In this document: piece by piece, positions 17,515 to 25,346 of the stretch
How the letters are laid out: every line of letters starts with the position of its first letter
How positions within the stretch are numbered: position 1 is the first letter of the stretch
Assembly: GCA_964596645.1 (NCBI GenBank)
Contig: CAZQVB010000011.1
Span: 1 to 64,000, forward strand
Origin: CAVQEK01 sp964596645
Lineage (GTDB): Bacteria; Bacteroidota; Bacteroidia; Cytophagales; Cyclobacteriaceae
DNA: 64,000 nucleotides
Direction of reading: 5' to 3'
The notes under the pieces: generated by a model
Databases searched by the model: none
Seen by the model: only the letters and a program-made list of their open reading frames with translations
What the model was told of the DNA's origin: nothing
Translations under genes and position numbers: made by a program

Positions 17515-17661
17515 CTATGATGAGAGGGAATACGAAAGCACTAACCTCTCGTCTCGCAGGCACACCTTAAAACTTGTGGAGAGCTTTCCAATATGACCAA
17601 TGAGGTAACTGATCCAAATATTGCTGTCAAAAATAACCTTAGTTCGCTTTTCGCTTGTCAT
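17515..17661 (-). pseudogene. truncated PIN-domain toxin (3' end lost)
   Basis: A 48-codon remnant overlapping the antitoxin gene by 23 bases. It begins MTSEKRTKVIFDSNIWISYL, with the first catalytic Asp of the PIN fold in the IFDSNIWIS motif of PIN-type toxin components, and ends in an unrelated SLSS then TAG. Family members are about 140 residues with three or four acidic residues; everything after the first roughly 45 residues is gone, and the DNA runs straight into the 5' region of the ABC exporter gene. It cannot be an active RNase. Translated by hand; the domain call is from motif recognition. Confidence 0.72.
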
Positions 17662-17866
17662 AGAGGTCTTGCCTGACTTGATCAACCGCTGAAGTTATCT
17701 CTTTCATGGAAAGTTGATCAGTTCGAAAAGCAGTCAAAAGTTCAGTTAGTTTGGAGCCAATAGTTTCCTTCTCAAGTTCACGAGAGATCTTGATCTTCTG
17801 TTCGCATGGCAAGTTCCTGACCAGTTCGAGTATCTGAGAGAAAGAAAGGTTCATATTCGTTTCCAT
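17639..17866 (-). CDS. small antitoxin-like protein (partner of a truncated PIN toxin)
   Basis: A 75-residue, mostly helical, charged protein with the pattern FSQILELVRNLPCEQKIKISRELEKE, like the short antitoxins that precede PIN toxins in Cyanobacteria and Bacteroidota. Its last codons overlap the start of a PIN-toxin remnant, the usual gene order and coupling of such modules. It is intact from ATG 17866. No DNA-binding domain can be named with certainty. With the toxin gone it is a relic or a possible stand-alone anti-toxin guard. Confidence 0.65.
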   Translation of the reverse strand: METNMNLSFSQILELVRNLPCEQKIKISRELEKETIGSKLTELLTAFRTDQLSMKEITSAVDQVRQDLYDKRKAN

Positions 17867-18009
17867 AGGTTAAAGATACGAAAAGATGGTACTATATGAT
17901 ATCGAGGTACTGCTGACAGGTTATTAGGCAGATGCGGCGGCCTGCACGGCTCCGGCCCCTGTGTCACAAAAAATATCAACCCCTCATGTTCACGTGTGCA
18001 TAAATTGTT

Positions 18010-18030
18010 TATATTTGAGAATGTTTCAAA
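18010..18030 (+). promoter_or_regulatory. -7 box with overlapping palindrome upstream of the sugar-acid operon
   Basis: TATATTTG (18010-18017) is a full TAnnTTTG match, 38 bases before ATG 18056. It overlaps an imperfect palindrome, TTTGAGA-ATG-TTTCAAA (18014-18030), that would also cover the start of transcription. No clear TTG element lies 19-21 bases upstream. A repressor bound here, most plausibly the LacI protein encoded at the end of the cluster, would block the operon. Palindrome and box are seen; the repressor link is inferred. Confidence 0.45.
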
Positions 18031-18055
18031 ACCCATAGCCTTAAAAGAGCCTTTT

Positions 18056-18907
18056 ATGTCAGCAACATCTTTCGATCACTTAAAAAATAAAGTATGTGTA
18101 ATTACCGGGGGCGGCGGCGTCATCGGCAAATCATTCGCTGTGGCGCTTGGCCAGGTAGGGGTGAAGACCGCACTGCTCGACCTGAAAAAAGAAGCCGCCG
18201 ACGCTGTGGCTGCTGAGGTAGAAAAAGCAACCGGCACACAATCGATCGGCGTGGAGGCCAACGTGCTGGACCGCAGCTCTGTAGAAGCAGCCGAAAAGGT
18301 GGTGATCGATACGCTGGGAGATGTGGATTTTCTGATCAACGGTGCGGGCGGCAACTCCCCCAAAGCCACCACATCGCTGGAAAAACTCACACCCGACGAT
18401 ATGGACAAGCTGGATCAATCATTCTTTGGCCTTGATCTAACAGGCTTCGACTTTGTCTTCGATCTTAATTTTAAAGGCACATTGCTGCCTACGTTGGTTT
18501 TTGCCAAGCCCATGGCCCGGCGGCAGGCAGGAGTGGTACTCAATGTTTCTTCAATGAACGCCTTCAGGCCGCTCACCAAAATACCGGCATATTCGGCTGC
18601 CAAGTGCGCGGTAAACAATTTCACCGAATGGCTGTCTGTGCACCTGGCGCCCGTGGGCATACGCGTTAATGGCATCGCTCCGGGCTTCTTTCTCACCAAC
18701 CAAAACCGCTTTCTGCTCATCGATGAAAAGACCAGCGCGCTGACGCCCCGGGGCAACAAGATCATCAGCAACACACCGGCCGGCCGCTTTGGTGAGGTCG
18801 ACGAGTTGCAGGGCACTATTCTTTACTTGCTGTCCGATTTGTCCAAATTCGTCACCGGTGTCACCATACCGGTCGATGGTGGTTTCAATGCATTTAGCGG
18901 CGTTTAA
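18056..18907 (+). CDS. SDR-family oxidoreductase, probable D-mannonate oxidoreductase (fructuronate reductase)
   Basis: A 283-residue Rossmann-fold SDR. It has the cofactor loop TGGGGVIGKSFAVALGQ (TGxxxGxG variant), LLDLKKE with Asp after beta-2 (NAD preference), NGAGGN, and the catalytic set NVSSMNAF, then YSAAKCAVNNF (YxxxK). The motif IRVNGIAPGFFLTNQNR and the gene order directly before uxuA are typical of SDR enzymes that interconvert D-fructuronate and D-mannonate in Bacteroidota, replacing UxuB. The frame is open from GTG 17996, but ATG 18056 lies behind the promoter and starts the domain properly. First gene of the sugar-acid cluster. Confidence 0.88.
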   Translation: MSATSFDHLKNKVCVITGGGGVIGKSFAVALGQVGVKTALLDLKKEAADAVAAEVEKATGTQSIGVEANVLDRSSVEAAEKVVIDTLGDVDFLINGAGGNSPKATTSLEKLTPDDMDKLDQSFFGLDLTGFDFVFDLNFKGTLLPTLVFAKPMARRQAGVVLNVSSMNAFRPLTKIPAYSAAKCAVNNFTEWLSVHLAPVGIRVNGIAPGFFLTNQNRFLLIDEKTSALTPRGNKIISNTPAGRFGEVDELQGTILYLLSDLSKFVTGVTIPVDGGFNAFSGV

Positions 18908-18919
18908 AATTTCTGAGAT

Positions 18920-20140
18920 ATGAGCATGGAACAAACCTGGCGCTGGTACGGCCCTCACGATCCGGTGAGCCTCACCGACATACGGCAGGCCGGTGCCACG
19001 GGTATAGTCACGGCACTGCACGAGGTGCCCATTGGCGATGTGTGGCCTGTAGAACTCATTGAAAAGAGGCAGAGCATCATCGAATGGAACAACGACAAAA
19101 ATCCACCGAAAAGACGTGGGCTCAACTGGTCGGTAGTGGAGAGTATACCTGTGCACGAAGACATAAAACAGGGCAAGCCCGGCCGCGATCAATACATCGC
19201 AAATTACCAGCAGAGCCTGCGCAATGTAGGCGCAGCAGATGTGCACGTAGTGTGCTACAACTTTATGCCTGTAGTGGACTGGACGCGCACCAATCTGGCA
19301 CTGGAGCTCGACGATGGCGCACTCGCCCTGGCTTTCGACATTGGCGACTTTGCCGCTTTCGATATTTACATATTGAAAAGACCTGGCGCTGAAGCGTCTT
19401 ACAGGCCGGAGGTGCGGGAAATGGCGCGGCTTTCGTTCGAAAGCATGGATGATAAAAAGCGTGAAACCCTTCAGCACAACATCATCGCCGGCCTGCCGGG
19501 CGGGCAGGAAGGCTACACGCTGGATCAGTTCAGCGAGCGCTTGTCGCACTACAACCACATCGACGACGATCAGTACAGGAAAAACCTCGCCTACTTTTTG
19601 AAAGCCGTGGCGCCTGTGGCCGAAGAGGCCGGGGTGCGGCTGGCCATACACCCGGACGATCCGCCCTGGCCGCTGTTCAACCTGCCACGGGTAGTGAGCA
19701 CCGAGCAAGACCTGGCTTACATCCTGAATGTGGTGGACAGCAAGTACAATGGCTGGACGCTCTGCACAGGCTCCTATGGCGTGCGCCCCGAAAACGATCT
19801 GGTGGGCATGGTAGAGCGCTATGGCGAAAAGCTGAACTTTGCCCACCTGCGCAGCACACAGCGCGATGGCAACGGCAGCTTTCACGAAGCCAGCCACCTG
19901 CGTGGCGACGTGGATATGTACAGCGTAATAGCTGCCATACTGAAGGAACAGCAAAGAAGATATTCTGCCAACCGGCCCGACTACGAAATACCCATGCGGG
20001 CAGACCATGGCCACACAATCCTCGACGATATCGATAAAAACACCAATCCCGGCTACTCGGCCATCGGCCTGCTGCGCGGTATGGCAGAGCTTCGTGGGCT
20101 GGAGCTGGGAATAGAGAAAAGCGGCATTGTTTATAAATGA
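18920..20140 (+). CDS. uxuA: mannonate dehydratase
   Basis: A 406-residue TIM-barrel enzyme that dehydrates D-mannonate to 2-keto-3-deoxy-D-gluconate (KDG) with a divalent metal. Family marks: WRWYGPHDPVSLTDIRQAGATGIVTALHEVP at the N-terminus, VHVVCYNFMPVVDWTRT, RLAIHPDDPPW, TLCTGSYG, FAHLRSTQRDGNGSFHEASHLRGDVDM, and MRADHGH near the end (metal His, Cys and Asp residues all present). Length is normal. It is 12 bases after the SDR gene, giving the classical fructuronate-mannonate-KDG branch. KDG kinase and KDPG aldolase are not in the window. Confidence 0.95.
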   Translation: MSMEQTWRWYGPHDPVSLTDIRQAGATGIVTALHEVPIGDVWPVELIEKRQSIIEWNNDKNPPKRRGLNWSVVESIPVHEDIKQGKPGRDQYIANYQQSLRNVGAADVHVVCYNFMPVVDWTRTNLALELDDGALALAFDIGDFAAFDIYILKRPGAEASYRPEVREMARLSFESMDDKKRETLQHNIIAGLPGGQEGYTLDQFSERLSHYNHIDDDQYRKNLAYFLKAVAPVAEEAGVRLAIHPDDPPWPLFNLPRVVSTEQDLAYILNVVDSKYNGWTLCTGSYGVRPENDLVGMVERYGEKLNFAHLRSTQRDGNGSFHEASHLRGDVDMYSVIAAILKEQQRRYSANRPDYEIPMRADHGHTILDDIDKNTNPGYSAIGLLRGMAELRGLELGIEKSGIVYK

Positions 20141-20165
20141 ATTTGACAATCAATACAGATAAATC

Positions 20166-21452
20166 ATGGCTAAAAATGTAATCGTTGCTCAGTCCGGAGG
20201 GCCATCACCGGTGATCAACAACTCTCTGCGCGGCATCATAGAGATGTGCAGGCGCTATCCTGAAAAGTTCGGCAAAATATACGGCGGCTGGCATGGCATA
20301 GAAGGCGTGCTGAAAGAAGAGCTGCTCGATCTGAGTGCTCAAAGCGCCGAAGAAGTAGCGCTGCTGCGCACCACACCGGCAGCCGGCAGCATTGGCACAT
20401 GCCGCTACAAGCTCAAAGACCATCAGGACAAAGACTTCGCGCGCATTATGGAGATTTTCAAAGCGCACGATATAGGCTATTTTTTCTACATAGGTGGCAA
20501 TGATTCGCAGCATACGGCTTTCAAGGTAAGCGAGCTGGCCAAAGAAAAAGGTCTGGAGGTGATCGGTACCGGTGTGCCCAAAACCATCGACAATGATGTG
20601 GGAGACAGCGAATTCAAGCTCATCGACCATACCCCCGGCTATGGCAGCGTAGCGCGCTATTGGTCGCACATCATTCAAAACGCCAACGAAGAAAATATGG
20701 GCTCCTCGCCGGCTGACCCCGTGCTGGTGATACAGGCCATGGGCCGCAAAATTGGCTATATCCCCGCCGCCGCACGCCTTGCCGACCCACATCGGCAGAT
20801 GCCGCTTCAAATTTACATGCCTGAGTCGGGCCTTGGCCTCGACCAGCTCGTCGACAATGTCAACGACCAGTTGCGACGCGATGGCCGCTGCATCGTGGTG
20901 ATCAGCGAGGGATTCGACGTGGGAGAGATAGGCGCTGTGAAAGACAATTTTGGCCACACGTCATTCGGCGCTAGCCAAACGTCCGTATTTCAGACCGTGG
21001 TCAATTATCTGAATGACAAAGGCTTTAATGTCACTGGCAAAGCGCGCGGCCAGGTGATGGGTACTGACCAGCGCCACACCATGATCTACGCCTCTACAGT
21101 AGACCTCGACGAGGCATATAAAGTGGGGCAAAAGGCCGTCGACATTGCCATGAACGACGGCAACGGCTGGATGTCGACCATACTGCGTGAGCCGGGCCTC
21201 ATCTACAATGTGAAGTACGACAAGGTGCCGCTGGAAAAAGTAGCGTTGTCTGAGCGTACCTTCCCCACCCAGTGGATTGCCGAAAACAAAATAGATGTAA
21301 CAGACGAATTTCTCGACTACCTGCGGCCGCTCATTGGAGAAGATTGGGTATCGGTGCCCATGATCAACGGCCGGCAGCGCTTTGCGCAGTTCGACCGAAA
21401 ATTTGCCGATAAAAAATTGCCGGCATACCAGCCACAGGCCTACAGCAAATAA
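20166..21452 (+). CDS. phosphofructokinase family protein, probably PPi-dependent
   Basis: A 428-residue PFK-A family kinase: GGPSPVINNSLRGI at the phosphoryl-donor loop, YIGGNDSQHTAFK, GVPKTIDNDVGDS, QAMGRKIGY, and ISEGFDVG. Asp in the fourth position of GGND and Lys in PKTIDND are the residues linked to pyrophosphate instead of ATP use. The third residue of that loop is Asn where most PFKs have Asp, which may alter substrate or metal use. F6P is the default substrate; sedoheptulose 7-phosphate is another used by PPi enzymes. It sits 25 bases after uxuA and 25 before the HAD gene. Its role in this operon is not obvious. Confidence 0.85.
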   Translation: MAKNVIVAQSGGPSPVINNSLRGIIEMCRRYPEKFGKIYGGWHGIEGVLKEELLDLSAQSAEEVALLRTTPAAGSIGTCRYKLKDHQDKDFARIMEIFKAHDIGYFFYIGGNDSQHTAFKVSELAKEKGLEVIGTGVPKTIDNDVGDSEFKLIDHTPGYGSVARYWSHIIQNANEENMGSSPADPVLVIQAMGRKIGYIPAAARLADPHRQMPLQIYMPESGLGLDQLVDNVNDQLRRDGRCIVVISEGFDVGEIGAVKDNFGHTSFGASQTSVFQTVVNYLNDKGFNVTGKARGQVMGTDQRHTMIYASTVDLDEAYKVGQKAVDIAMNDGNGWMSTILREPGLIYNVKYDKVPLEKVALSERTFPTQWIAENKIDVTDEFLDYLRPLIGEDWVSVPMINGRQRFAQFDRKFADKKLPAYQPQAYSK

Positions 21453-21477
21453 TTATAATAAAAACACTGAAAACACT

Positions 21478-22365
21478 ATGAAGGATTATCAACAGTCATT
21501 GAAAGACCTGCAGCCTACCAAGGAATTTTTCGTCGGTATCGACAGCGATGGTTGCGTGTTCGACACTATGGAGATAAAGCAGAAAGAATGCTTTTGCCCC
21601 AATGTGATCAAGCATTTTGAGCTGCAGGCAGTTTCTAAATATGCCCGTGAGACCTGGGAATTTGTCAATCTTTATTCAAAAAACAGGGGTGTAAACCGCT
21701 TCCTGGCTCTGGCAGAGTGCATCCGGCTGTTGGGCGAACGACCTGAGGTGAAGGCACGCGACGCCAAAATGCCCGACATGCAGCCATTGGCCGATTGGAT
21801 AGACCACGAAACCAAACTGGGCAACCCTGCGCTCAAGGAGTATGCAGCCAAAAAAAATGACCCAATGATCAGTCGTATACTGGAGTGGTCGCTGGCTGTA
21901 AATGTGACTGTGGAGGAAATGGTGTATGGCATTGGCCCGTTTCCGTTTGTACGCGAGTCACTCACCAAAATCAATGAAAAAGCCGACGCCATAGTGGTGT
22001 CGCAGACACCGCTGGAAGCGCTGGAGCGGGAGTGGAAAGAGAACCATATGGATGGTGAGGTACGTATGATCGCCGGTCAGGAGCATGGCACTAAAACAGA
22101 GCACCTGGCCTTGGCAGCGGCTGAAAAATATCCAAAAGAAAAAATACTGATGATCGGCGATGCGCCGGGCGATCGCAAGGCCGCCGAAAGCAACGGCGTG
22201 CTCTTTTACCCCATCAACCCCGGCCATGAGGAGGAGTCGTGGGAGCGCTTTCACAATGAAGCCCTCGACAAATTTTTCAAGGGCACCTTCAAAGGCGAGT
22301 ATCAGGCTGGCCTGATCAAGGAGTTTGAGAAATACCTGCCGGAGCATCCGTCTTGGAGACGGTAG
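21478..22365 (+). CDS. HAD-family phosphatase with a large cap
   Basis: A 295-residue HAD hydrolase. Motif I is GIDSDGCVFD (both Asp present), motif II VVSQTPL, motif III Lys in HGTKTEHL, and motif IV MIGDAPGDRKAA. A long helical insert (about residues 30-190) between motifs I and II forms an unusually large cap, so the substrate is probably specific. Substrate unknown; a sugar or sugar-acid phosphate is likely from context. It lies 25 bases after the PFK gene. The frame upstream of ATG 21478 overlaps PFK and is not used. Its TAG stop is the first element of an intergenic repeat. Confidence 0.82.
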   Translation: MKDYQQSLKDLQPTKEFFVGIDSDGCVFDTMEIKQKECFCPNVIKHFELQAVSKYARETWEFVNLYSKNRGVNRFLALAECIRLLGERPEVKARDAKMPDMQPLADWIDHETKLGNPALKEYAAKKNDPMISRILEWSLAVNVTVEEMVYGIGPFPFVRESLTKINEKADAIVVSQTPLEALEREWKENHMDGEVRMIAGQEHGTKTEHLALAAAEKYPKEKILMIGDAPGDRKAAESNGVLFYPINPGHEEESWERFHNEALDKFFKGTFKGEYQAGLIKEFEKYLPEHPSWRR

Positions 22366-22445
22366 CTGAAAGCTCAAAGCTCAAAGCTCAAAGTTGAAGG
22401 CTGAAAGCATAAAGGCCAAAGCTGAAAGCTCAGAGCCTAAAGTTT
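22363..22445. repeat. AAAGCTGA/AAAGCTCA intergenic repeat, copy 2
   Basis: Seven or so degenerate heptads (TAGCTGAAAGCTCAAAGC and variants) that begin exactly at the stop codon of the HAD gene and fill the first third of the 220-base gap before the LarA-family gene. This is the only copy of the family lying between two codirectional genes. Confidence 0.75.
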
Positions 22446-22585
22446 TAACTTGAATGTTGGGGGGGGTGAAAGGGTAAAACCTGGGGCCTTCATTTACATT
22501 TTACCATTGTTCTAATTTGTTTGACCTGTCGATCGATGTCTTACACTGCGCCGATCTTCATCGTTTCATCGATAACTTTTAGCAT

Positions 22586-23854
22586 ATGCTATATTTTCAA
22601 AAAGGCTCTACGGAAGGTTGGCTCTCAGAAGAAGACTTGCGCGAAGGACTCTTCTCTGCCCTCGACAAGCTCGGCAGGCGCAACAAGGTGCTTGCCATAC
22701 CGCCCGACTTCACGCGCTATCACTCTTTTGCCGGGCTACTCACCAGCCTGAGCCACCAATACTTTGGCGACCGGCTTACCGATGTGCTTCCAGCGCTGGG
22801 CACCCATACCCCCATGACCGACGCCCAGATCGCAACCATGTTTGAAGGCGTGCCGCGCAGCATCTTTCGTGACCACGACTGGCGCCGCGATGTGGTGACG
22901 CTCGGTGAGGTGCCGGGCGAGTTTCTGCACGAAGTATCCGAAGGACGCATCGACTACCCCTGGCCGGCACAGGTAAATAAACTTTTAGTAGAAGGCGGCC
23001 ACGATCTTATACTCTCCTTAGGGCAGGTAGTGCCGCACGAAGTGATCGGCATGGCCAACTACAACAAAAATATATTTGTGGGCACCGGCGGCCCGGAAGG
23101 CATCAATAAAAGTCATTTTCTGGGTGCAGCCTTTGGCATGGAGCGCATCATGGGCCGGGCCATCAATCCGGTGCGGCGCGTGCTCAACTACGCCTCCGAC
23201 CATTTTGCGCAGCACATGCCCATCGTGTATGTACAGACGGTGGTTGGGCGAAGCGATGATGGCAAGCTGGCCGTGAAGGGCATGTACATCGGCGACGATC
23301 TGGAGTGCTTTACCCTGGCTGCCGAGCTTTCACTTAAGGTCAACTTCCAAATGCTCGACAAGCCACTGAAGAAGGTAGTGGTATTTCTCGATCCCGGTGA
23401 GTTCAAAAGCACCTGGTTGGGCAACAAGAGCGTGTATCGTACGCGTATGGCCATAGCCGATGGTGGAGAGCTCATTGTGCTGGCGCCTGGCCTCAAAGAG
23501 TTTGGCGAAGATAAAACCATCGATCAGCTCATCAGAAAATACGGATACCTCACCACGCCGGAGATACTCGAACTGACACAAAAGAATGAGGACTTGCAAA
23601 ACAACCTCAGCGCCACAGCGCACCTCATTCACGGATCGTCCGAAGATCGCTTCAGCATCACCTACTGCCCCGGCCACCTGAGTGAGCAAGAGATAAATTC
23701 AGTGAATTATCGCTATGCCGATCTGGCTGACATGATGAAGAAGTACAATCCGGATGAACTGAAAGACGGATACAACAGCATGCCCGACGGCGAGGAGATT
23801 TTCTATATTTCTAATCCCGCATTGGGCTTGTGGGCATACAAGGACAGATTTTAA
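22586..23854 (+). CDS. LarA-family nickel-dependent hydroxyacid racemase/epimerase
   Basis: A 422-residue protein of the lactate racemase (LarA, DUF2088) family. It carries PPDFTRYHS (the DxTR motif), ALGTHTPMTD (catalytic His), VVPHEVIGMANYNKN (second catalytic His and the Lys that would carry the cofactor), then GGPEGINKSHFLGAAF. Characterised members use a nickel-pincer nucleotide made by LarB, LarC and LarE to epimerise the alpha-carbon of hydroxyacids; one LarA-family enzyme is, to my knowledge, a D-gluconate 2-epimerase. Between mannonate and 6-phosphogluconate genes, a D-mannonate/D-gluconate epimerase is the best inference. ATG 22586 is preceded by TAACTTTT, a 7/8 match to a -7 box. 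Confidence 0.85.
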   Translation: MLYFQKGSTEGWLSEEDLREGLFSALDKLGRRNKVLAIPPDFTRYHSFAGLLTSLSHQYFGDRLTDVLPALGTHTPMTDAQIATMFEGVPRSIFRDHDWRRDVVTLGEVPGEFLHEVSEGRIDYPWPAQVNKLLVEGGHDLILSLGQVVPHEVIGMANYNKNIFVGTGGPEGINKSHFLGAAFGMERIMGRAINPVRRVLNYASDHFAQHMPIVYVQTVVGRSDDGKLAVKGMYIGDDLECFTLAAELSLKVNFQMLDKPLKKVVVFLDPGEFKSTWLGNKSVYRTRMAIADGGELIVLAPGLKEFGEDKTIDQLIRKYGYLTTPEILELTQKNEDLQNNLSATAHLIHGSSEDRFSITYCPGHLSEQEINSVNYRYADLADMMKKYNPDELKDGYNSMPDGEEIFYISNPALGLWAYKDRF

Positions 23855-23874
23855 AAGAAAGGAGCAGACAAGGC

Positions 23875-25344
23875 ATGAGTGGCAAAGCGGACATAGGCAT
23901 GATAGGCCTGGCGGTGATGGGGGAGAACCTGGCGCTGAACATGGAGAGCAGGGGCTATAAAGTGGCCGTGTACAATAGAACAGTGCCCGGTGTGGAAGAA
24001 GGCGTCGTAGATCGCTTTGTCAGTGGCCGGGGCAGCGGCAAAAAATTCACAGCCACACACAGTGTGGAAGACTTCGTTAACAGTCTGGCTCGGCCGCGTA
24101 AGATCATGATGATGATCAAAGCCGGCAAGCCCGTCGATGAGATGATACAGCAACTGATACCCTACCTCGATGCCGGCGATATTGTGATAGATGGGGGCAA
24201 CTCCAACCATACCGACACCACACGCCGGGTAGATTTCTTTGAGAGCAAAGGGCTGCGCTTCGTAGGCTCGGGTGTGTCGGGTGGCGAAGAGGGCGCGCTG
24301 AACGGGCCCTCGCTGATGCCCGGTGGCACGCCATCGGCATGGCCGGAGATCAAACCCATCTTTCAGGCCATAGCGGCCAAAACAGACGATGGCAGCCCAT
24401 GCTGCCAGTGGATCGGAGATAAAGGCGCCGGCCACTTCGTGAAGATGGTGCACAACGGCATCGAATACGGCGATATGCAACTGATCGCAGAAGCCTTTCT
24501 GCTCATGCGCGACCATCTGCACATGCCGTTTGCCGATATGCAGGCGCAGTTTGCCCAATGGAATGAAGGCGTGCTCGACAGTTATTTAATAGAAATAACA
24601 GCCGACATACTAAAAGTGAATGATGCCGACGGCACACCTCTGGTGGAGAAAATACGGGATAGCGCCGGGCAAAAAGGCACCGGCAAATGGACAGGCATCA
24701 ATGCGCTAGACCTTGGCATACCACTTACGCTGATTACCGAAGCGGTGACAGCACGCTATCTGTCGGCCAAAAAAGATGAGCGTCTAAAAGCTGAGGGTGT
24801 GCTGGAAGGACCCAAAGGCCGGTTCGATGGCGATAGAGAATCATTCCTTTTGGCCCTGGAACAAGCCTTGTTTGCTGCCAAAATAGTCTCGTATGCACAA
24901 GGTTACGACCTGATGAAGGCGGCCTCCGAGCAGTTTGGCTGGAACCTGAACTATGGCGATATTGCCCTTACGTGGCGCGGAGGCTGTATCATTCGCTCGG
25001 CATTTCTAGGCGATATTAAAGAGGCTTTCGATGATAATCCACAATTGGAAAATTTGATGATGGCCCCATTTTTTACCGATAAGCTGGCAAGGGCACAGCA
25101 AGGCTTGCGCAGCGTGGTGGCTCAGGCACTCACCATGGGCTACCCGCTACCTGCCATGGCTTCGGCACTCACCTACTACGATGGCTACCGCAGCGGTCGC
25201 CTCACCGCCAACATGATACAGGCCCAGCGCGACTACTTCGGCGCCCATACCTATGAGCGGCTGGACAAGCCACGCGGGGAGCATTTTCACACCAACTGGA
25301 CCGGCAAGGGTGGCAATACCGCTTCTACAGTGTACACGCATTAG
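23875..25344 (+). CDS. gnd: 6-phosphogluconate dehydrogenase, decarboxylating (copy 1)
   Basis: A 489-residue enzyme that oxidises 6-phosphogluconate to ribulose 5-phosphate, CO2 and NAD(P)H. Seen: GLAVMGENLALNMESRG (dinucleotide loop), VYNRT (Asn-Arg-Thr favours NADP), the substrate site GVSGGEEGALNGPSLMPGG, the catalytic stretch GHFVKMVHNGIEYGDMQ (Lys, Asn and Glu all present), AGQKGTGKWT, and the C-terminal RDYFGAHTYER...FHTNW. ATG 23875 is used because AAAGGAG stands 10 bases before it, one of few clear Shine-Dalgarno sites here. The frame extends back to 23830 inside larA. Only 2 bases separate it from the next gene. Confidence 0.95.
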   Translation: MSGKADIGMIGLAVMGENLALNMESRGYKVAVYNRTVPGVEEGVVDRFVSGRGSGKKFTATHSVEDFVNSLARPRKIMMMIKAGKPVDEMIQQLIPYLDAGDIVIDGGNSNHTDTTRRVDFFESKGLRFVGSGVSGGEEGALNGPSLMPGGTPSAWPEIKPIFQAIAAKTDDGSPCCQWIGDKGAGHFVKMVHNGIEYGDMQLIAEAFLLMRDHLHMPFADMQAQFAQWNEGVLDSYLIEITADILKVNDADGTPLVEKIRDSAGQKGTGKWTGINALDLGIPLTLITEAVTARYLSAKKDERLKAEGVLEGPKGRFDGDRESFLLALEQALFAAKIVSYAQGYDLMKAASEQFGWNLNYGDIALTWRGGCIIRSAFLGDIKEAFDDNPQLENLMMAPFFTDKLARAQQGLRSVVAQALTMGYPLPAMASALTYYDGYRSGRLTANMIQAQRDYFGAHTYERLDKPRGEHFHTNWTGKGGNTASTVYTH

Positions 25345-25346
25345 CA

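Noticed and set aside
18551..20149. A 532-codon open frame on the minus strand
   Set aside because: It is antisense to uxuA, which has full family motifs. The long frame results from GC-rich codon bias on the other strand and its protein has no recognisable domain.
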